NCBI RefSeq assembly: GCF_003665435.1
Contig: NZ_CP023408.1
Location: 372,001-436,000 of the forward strand
Length of the DNA stretch: 64,000 bases
From: Streptomyces fungicidicus
GTDB lineage: Bacteria; Actinomycetota; Actinomycetes; Streptomycetales; Streptomycetaceae
Reading direction: 5' to 3'
The translations under genes and the position numbers were made by a program. Under the pieces are notes generated by a model. The model saw nothing but the letters and a program-made list of their open reading frames with translations. It was not told the DNA's origin and did no database searches. This document shows, piece after piece, positions 60,954 through 64,000 of this stretch. Position 1 is the stretch's first letter; each line of letters starts with the position of its first letter.

Positions 60954-60981
60954 AGCTAAGGGTACGTAAGAATCCTTAGCT
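60954..60981. promoter_or_regulatory. LysG-type operator between regulator and exporter
   Basis: AGCTAAGG (60954-60961) and CCTTAGCT (60974-60981) are perfect 8-bp arms; a third CCTTAGC half site (61002-61008) overlaps the exporter -10 region. Both genes are read outwards from here. Confidence 0.65.
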
Positions 60982-61017
60982 GTACTGCATGCCCGTACCG
61001 GCCTTAGCGTCCTCCGC

Positions 61018-61635
61018 ATGACCACCGCCCTGACCACCGCCGCCGCCGGATTCGGCACCGGCCTCTCCCTCATCGTCGCCATCGGCGCCCAGAACGCCTT
61101 CGTCCTGCGCCAGGGCGTCCGCCGCGACGCCGTCCTCGCCGTCGTCGGCATCTGCGCCCTGTCCGACGCGGCCCTCATCGCCCTCGGCGTGGCAGGCGTC
61201 GGCGCGGTGGTCGTGGCGTGGCCCGGTGCGCTGACGGCGGTCGGCTGGATCGGCGGCGCGTTCCTGCTCTGCTACGGCGCGCTGGCCGCCCGCCGGGTGT
61301 TCCGGCCGGCCGCCTCGGGGCTGCGGACGGAGGGCGAGGCGGCGGGCTCGCGCCGCCGGGCCGTCCTCACCTGCCTGGCGATGACCTGGCTCAACCCGCA
61401 CGTCTACCTCGACACGGTGTTCCTGCTCGGCTCGGTCGCGGCCGACCACGGTCCGCTGCGCTGGACCTTCGGACTCGGCGCGGTGCTGGCCAGTGTCTGC
61501 TGGTTCGCGGCGCTCGGCTTCGGCGCCCGCCTGCTGAGCCGCTTCCTGGCCCGCCCCACCGCCTGGCGCGTTCTGGACGCGCTCGTCGCCTGCACCATGA
61601 TCGTCCTCGGACTCACGCTGGTCGCCGGAGCCTGA
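61018..61635 (+). CDS. lysE: LysE-family amino acid exporter
   Basis: A 205-residue exporter with six predicted helices, starting GLSLIVAIGAQNAFVLRQGV, the LysE family N-terminal signature (GAQN), then LSDAALIALGVAGVGAVVVA, WIGGAFLLCYGALAARR and MTWLNPHVYLDTVFLLGSVA (the NPH motif), and VLDALVACTMIVLGLTL. It should export lysine or arginine when the regulator senses excess. A TAGCGT hexamer ends seven bases before the ATG and there is no ribosome site, so the mRNA is probably leaderless. Confidence 0.9.
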   Translation: MTTALTTAAAGFGTGLSLIVAIGAQNAFVLRQGVRRDAVLAVVGICALSDAALIALGVAGVGAVVVAWPGALTAVGWIGGAFLLCYGALAARRVFRPAASGLRTEGEAAGSRRRAVLTCLAMTWLNPHVYLDTVFLLGSVAADHGPLRWTFGLGAVLASVCWFAALGFGARLLSRFLARPTAWRVLDALVACTMIVLGLTLVAGA

Positions 61636-61713
61636 CACCGGGGGGCCGGGCGGCCGCGGCGGGTGCGATAGTGAACCCCGGCCAGAAAGATGTAATCACC
61701 AACCAGGACGGTC

Positions 61714-63015
61714 GTGGACACCAGCGAGAGCAGCACCGCATCCCCGGCGAAGGAACCGCGGCCCGGCACGCCCCCGCGGCGCGGATGGCGCCGCTGGGCC
61801 ATGGACACCCGGCCCCTGCGCCGCCCCGCCTACCGCCGGCTGTGGTCCTCCACCGTCGTCACGGCGGTCGGCAGCCAGCTCACCGCCGTCGCGGTGCCCA
61901 AGCAGATCTACGACATCACCGGCTCCTCCGCCTGGGTGGGCGCCGCGAGCCTCGCCGGGCTGCTTCCCCTGATCGTCTTCGCGCTGTGGGGCGGGGCGAT
62001 CGCCGACAGCATGGACCGCCGCAAGCTGCTGCTGGTCACCAACGGCGGCATCGCCGTCACCTCGCTGCTGTTCTGGATACAGGCCGCCACCGGCCTGGAG
62101 TCGGTGGCCGTGCTGATGGTCCTGCTCGCGCTGCAGCAGGCGTTCTGGGGACTGAACGCGCCCGCCCGCAGCGCCTCCATCGCCCGTCTGGTGCCGGCGG
62201 ACGAACTGCCCGCCGCCAACGCCCTCGGCTCCACCGTGATGCAGACCGGCCAGATCGCCGGACCGCTGCTCGCCGGGGCGCTCATCCCCGTCGTCGGCCT
62301 GCCCGAGCTGTACCTCATCGACGCCCTGGCGCTGTGCGTCACGGTGTGGGCGGTGTACCGGCTGCCCGCCCTGCCGCCGCTGACGGCCGCGAAGGCCGGC
62401 AGCGCGGGCCTGCGCGGGATCCTGGAGGGCTTCCGCTACATCTCCGGGCACGCCGTACTGCTGCTGTCGTTCCTCGCCGACATCGTCGCCATGGTCCTCG
62501 GCATGCCCCGCGCGCTGTTCCCGCAGCTCGCCGCCGAGACCTTCGCCGCGCCGTACGGGGAGGGGTACGCGCTGGGGCTGCTGTTCGCCGCGATCCCGCT
62601 CGGCGCGGTGGCGGGCGGCCTGTTCTCCGGCACGTTCTCCCGGGCCCGCCGGCACGGATGGATGGTCATCGGGGCGGTGGTCGTCTGGGGCTTGGCCATC
62701 ACCGGGTTCGGGTTCAGCGGCAGCCTGTGGCTCGCGGTGGTCTTCCTCGCCCTGGCGGGGGTCGCCGACATGGTCTCCATGGTGTTCCGCGGGGCGATCC
62801 TGCTGTCCGCCGCGACCGACGAGATGCGCGGGAGGATGCAGGGCGTCTTCACCGTCGTCGTGGCCGGCGGCCCCCGGCTGGCCGACGTGCTGCACGGCAC
62901 CGCGGGCTCCGCCCTCGGCCCGCGCACGGCCGTGGCGGGCGGCGGGATCCTGGTCGTGGTGGTGATGCTGGGCCTGGCCGCCGCGGTGCCGGCGCTGCGC
63001 CGCTACCGGGTGTGA
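61714..63015 (+). CDS. MFS exporter (EntS/MFS_3-like)
   Basis: A 433-residue major facilitator protein with about 12 helices and a charged N-terminal extension of about 30 residues. The family loop is WGGAIADSMDRRKLLLVTN, between helices 2 and 3; LNAPARSASIARLVPADELPAANAL and GPLLAGALIPVVGLPELYLIDALAL are typical of EntS-type siderophore or drug exporters. The start is GTG 61714. The substrate is unknown. Confidence 0.87.
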   Translation: MDTSESSTASPAKEPRPGTPPRRGWRRWAMDTRPLRRPAYRRLWSSTVVTAVGSQLTAVAVPKQIYDITGSSAWVGAASLAGLLPLIVFALWGGAIADSMDRRKLLLVTNGGIAVTSLLFWIQAATGLESVAVLMVLLALQQAFWGLNAPARSASIARLVPADELPAANALGSTVMQTGQIAGPLLAGALIPVVGLPELYLIDALALCVTVWAVYRLPALPPLTAAKAGSAGLRGILEGFRYISGHAVLLLSFLADIVAMVLGMPRALFPQLAAETFAAPYGEGYALGLLFAAIPLGAVAGGLFSGTFSRARRHGWMVIGAVVVWGLAITGFGFSGSLWLAVVFLALAGVADMVSMVFRGAILLSAATDEMRGRMQGVFTVVVAGGPRLADVLHGTAGSALGPRTAVAGGGILVVVVMLGLAAAVPALRRYRV

Positions 63016-63033
63016 GCCCCGGCGCGGTCCCGG

Positions 63034-63489
63034 CTAGAACATCGTGCGCCGGTGCAGCGCGTACTGCTCCCTCAGCTGGCCGCGGGTCATCTCCAGCCGG
63101 TGGGCGAGCACCTCGGCGACACTGCGCACCAGGGTCAGCCCGAGCGCCGGGTCCGTCTCGCACAGCCGGAGCACGGCCGCCGATTCGAACTCGTAGGCCC
63201 GCACCGGGCTGAAGGCCACGGCGCCGAAGTCCCACCGGTACGGCGGGAACAGCCAGGACCAGCCCAGCAGATCGCCCGCGCCGAGCCCGGCGACCGTGAC
63301 CCGTCGCAGGTCGTCCACCTGCTGGTCCAGCGAGACCGCCCCGGAGCGGATCACCCAGAAGCGGTCGGCGGCCCCGCCCGACTCGAAGATACGGGCGTCC
63401 TCGGGGAAGGACACCTCCCGCGCCAGCGCCATCAGGCGTTCCCGCTGAGGAGGGGGGAGTGCGGTGAGGAGTTTGATCGCTTTGGTCAT
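63034..63489 (-). CDS. Stand-alone cyclic-nucleotide-binding domain protein
   Basis: A 151-residue protein that is one cNMP-binding (Crp-type) jelly-roll: FPEDARIFESGGAADRFWVIRSGAVSLDQQV, VAGLGAGDLLGWSWLFPPYRW and a C-terminal helix bundle ending in LREQYALHRRTMF. No helix-turn-helix follows, so it is not a DNA-binding Crp. I use ATG 63489 with GAGG seven bases upstream. Role unknown. Confidence 0.83.
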   Translation of the reverse strand: MTKAIKLLTALPPPQRERLMALAREVSFPEDARIFESGGAADRFWVIRSGAVSLDQQVDDLRRVTVAGLGAGDLLGWSWLFPPYRWDFGAVAFSPVRAYEFESAAVLRLCETDPALGLTLVRSVAEVLAHRLEMTRGQLREQYALHRRTMF

Positions 63490-63623
63490 GGCGCGCCTCG
63501 CCGGGCAATCGGTTCCGGTGCTTTCCCTATGCCCCATTTGAGCCGCTGCCGCCGTTCGGGGCACCTCGGCGGACGGGAGATTTCCGGTCACCGCTCCCCG
63601 GTTCCGTGTCCGGGCATGAAAAA

Positions 63624-63655
63624 GCCCTGGCTGGACGGGGGAAGCCAGCCAGGGC
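63624..63655 (-). terminator. Intrinsic terminator of the right-edge gene (minus strand)
   Basis: A perfect 11-bp stem (arms GCCCTGGCTGG at 63624-63634 and its reverse complement at 63645-63655), which on the minus strand is followed by five U residues. This is a textbook rho-independent terminator, rare in Streptomyces, 123 bases after the stop of the minus-strand gene at 63779. Confidence 0.75.
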
Positions 63656-63778
63656 CGTAAGCGGTGATGTCCGGAGGACGGGCGTCGACTCCGTCACCAC
63701 GTATGAGTGAACGATAAACCATTTTGCCGGTCCCCCGTTAACCGGGGCGCGTGACCTCTTTCACTCCCCGCACCCCTT

Positions 63779-64000
63779 TCACACCCCCGCGGCACCCTCC
63801 CCGACGACCCTGACGGTGTCCAGGGCGGGATCCGCCGGATCCGGCAGGTACATGCCCGCAGCCAGCCCGGTCCGCAGATACCGGAGCACGGGCTCGGTGA
63901 GCCGTTCGCCCGGCAGGACGGCGGGGATCCCGGGCGGATACGGCGTGATCATCTCGGCGGCGACCCGCCCCGCCGCCGCGCTCACCGGCACGTCCTCCGT
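63779..64000 (-). CDS. Orn/Lys/Arg decarboxylase-family protein, C-terminal part
   Basis: The last 73 codons of a minus-strand gene that runs off the right edge. The motif EMITPYPPGIPAVLPGE is characteristic of the C-terminal domain of PLP-dependent Orn/Lys/Arg decarboxylases (group III). The tail YLRTGLAAGMYLPDPADPALDTVRVV is also typical. The PLP-binding lysine is outside the window, so activity cannot be judged. Confidence 0.8.
   Translation of the reverse strand, partial: TEDVPVSAAAGRVAAEMITPYPPGIPAVLPGERLTEPVLRYLRTGLAAGMYLPDPADPALDTVRVVGEGAAGV

Noticed and set aside
63616..63660. A 14-codon peptide, MKKPWLDGG..., as a possible attenuator leader
   Set aside because: It overlaps a hairpin whose minus-strand side ends in a U-run, has no ribosome site, and no gene follows on that strand.

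Overview
The window comes from a high-GC actinomycete, almost certainly a Streptomyces. It is GC-rich throughout, uses GTG and TTG starts with GGAGG-type leaders, and carries lineage hallmarks: a long chaplin, an SsgA-like protein, a WhiB-like protein, an NsdA/NsdB-type regulator, a streptophobe membrane protein, DUF397 and a PopR/ClpP3-ClpP4 module. From memory, the order nsdB - chpB - chiF - anti-sigma kinase - sigL - popR - clpP4/clpP3 - rnhA - ssgC matches the right arm of the S. coelicolor chromosome (about SCO7252-SCO7289). No database was searched. I see no rRNA, tRNA, CRISPR array or insertion sequence. Both edges cut genes: an FAD oxidoreductase on the left and an Orn/Lys/Arg decarboxylase-like protein on the right.

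Layout. 1-11 kb: metabolic and envelope genes (Tat-exported serine hydrolase, TetR, phenylacetate-CoA ligase with a palindromic operator, LtaS-like sulfatase, orphan DUF397, universal stress protein, CGNR regulator, secreted amidase). 11-21 kb: differentiation and signalling (phosphotransferase, NsdB-like TPR regulator, PAS-PP2C phosphatase, baeRF3 protein, secreted peptidase, ChpB-like chaplin, deaminase, acetyltransferase). 21-32 kb: small membrane proteins, GH19 chitinase with two DasR-like boxes, a PI-PLC-like lipase, adenosine deaminase, a divergent LysR/Gpr pair, a small gene with the only in-frame TTA (bldA) codon I found, streptophobe, and two coupled PRC-barrel genes. 32-36 kb: stress and proteolysis core (anti-sigma kinase, SigL, PopR, ClpP4, ClpP3). 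36-47 kb: VOC proteins, RNase HI, aldo/keto reductase, SsgC-like protein, F420-dependent oxidoreductase, serine hydrolase, membrane pseudokinase, PLP dehydratase, and a TerD protein fused to two CAP domains. 47-51 kb: three genes chained by 4-base overlaps (receiver-thioredoxin-reductase fusion, cyclic-nucleotide-domain histidine kinase, UBP-type zinc finger), followed by a divergent universal stress protein. 52-64 kb: DUF4032 kinase-like protein, MBL hydrolase, AlkB-like oxygenase, a TetR-regulated flavin dehydrogenase, WhiB-like protein, saccharopine-dehydrogenase-like enzyme, LysG/LysE-type pair, MFS exporter and a stand-alone cyclic-nucleotide-binding protein.

How the genes may work together. 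The anti-sigma kinase, sigL and ssgC each have an upstream GNNT-N14/15-GGGTAC element, the SigB-family promoter pattern, which suggests a local SigL-type stress or development circuit. PopR (leaderless, C-terminal Ala-Ala) faces the clpP3-clpP4 operon, whose leader holds TCTGCC-N3-GGCAGA boxes inside a perfect inverted repeat. The second ClpP has Gly where the catalytic His is expected. The most unusual candidate system is the 47.4-50.9 kb operon, which predicts a phosphorelay feeding a thioredoxin-reductase-like flavoprotein that lacks its CxxC, with a ubiquitin-type zinc finger co-translated.
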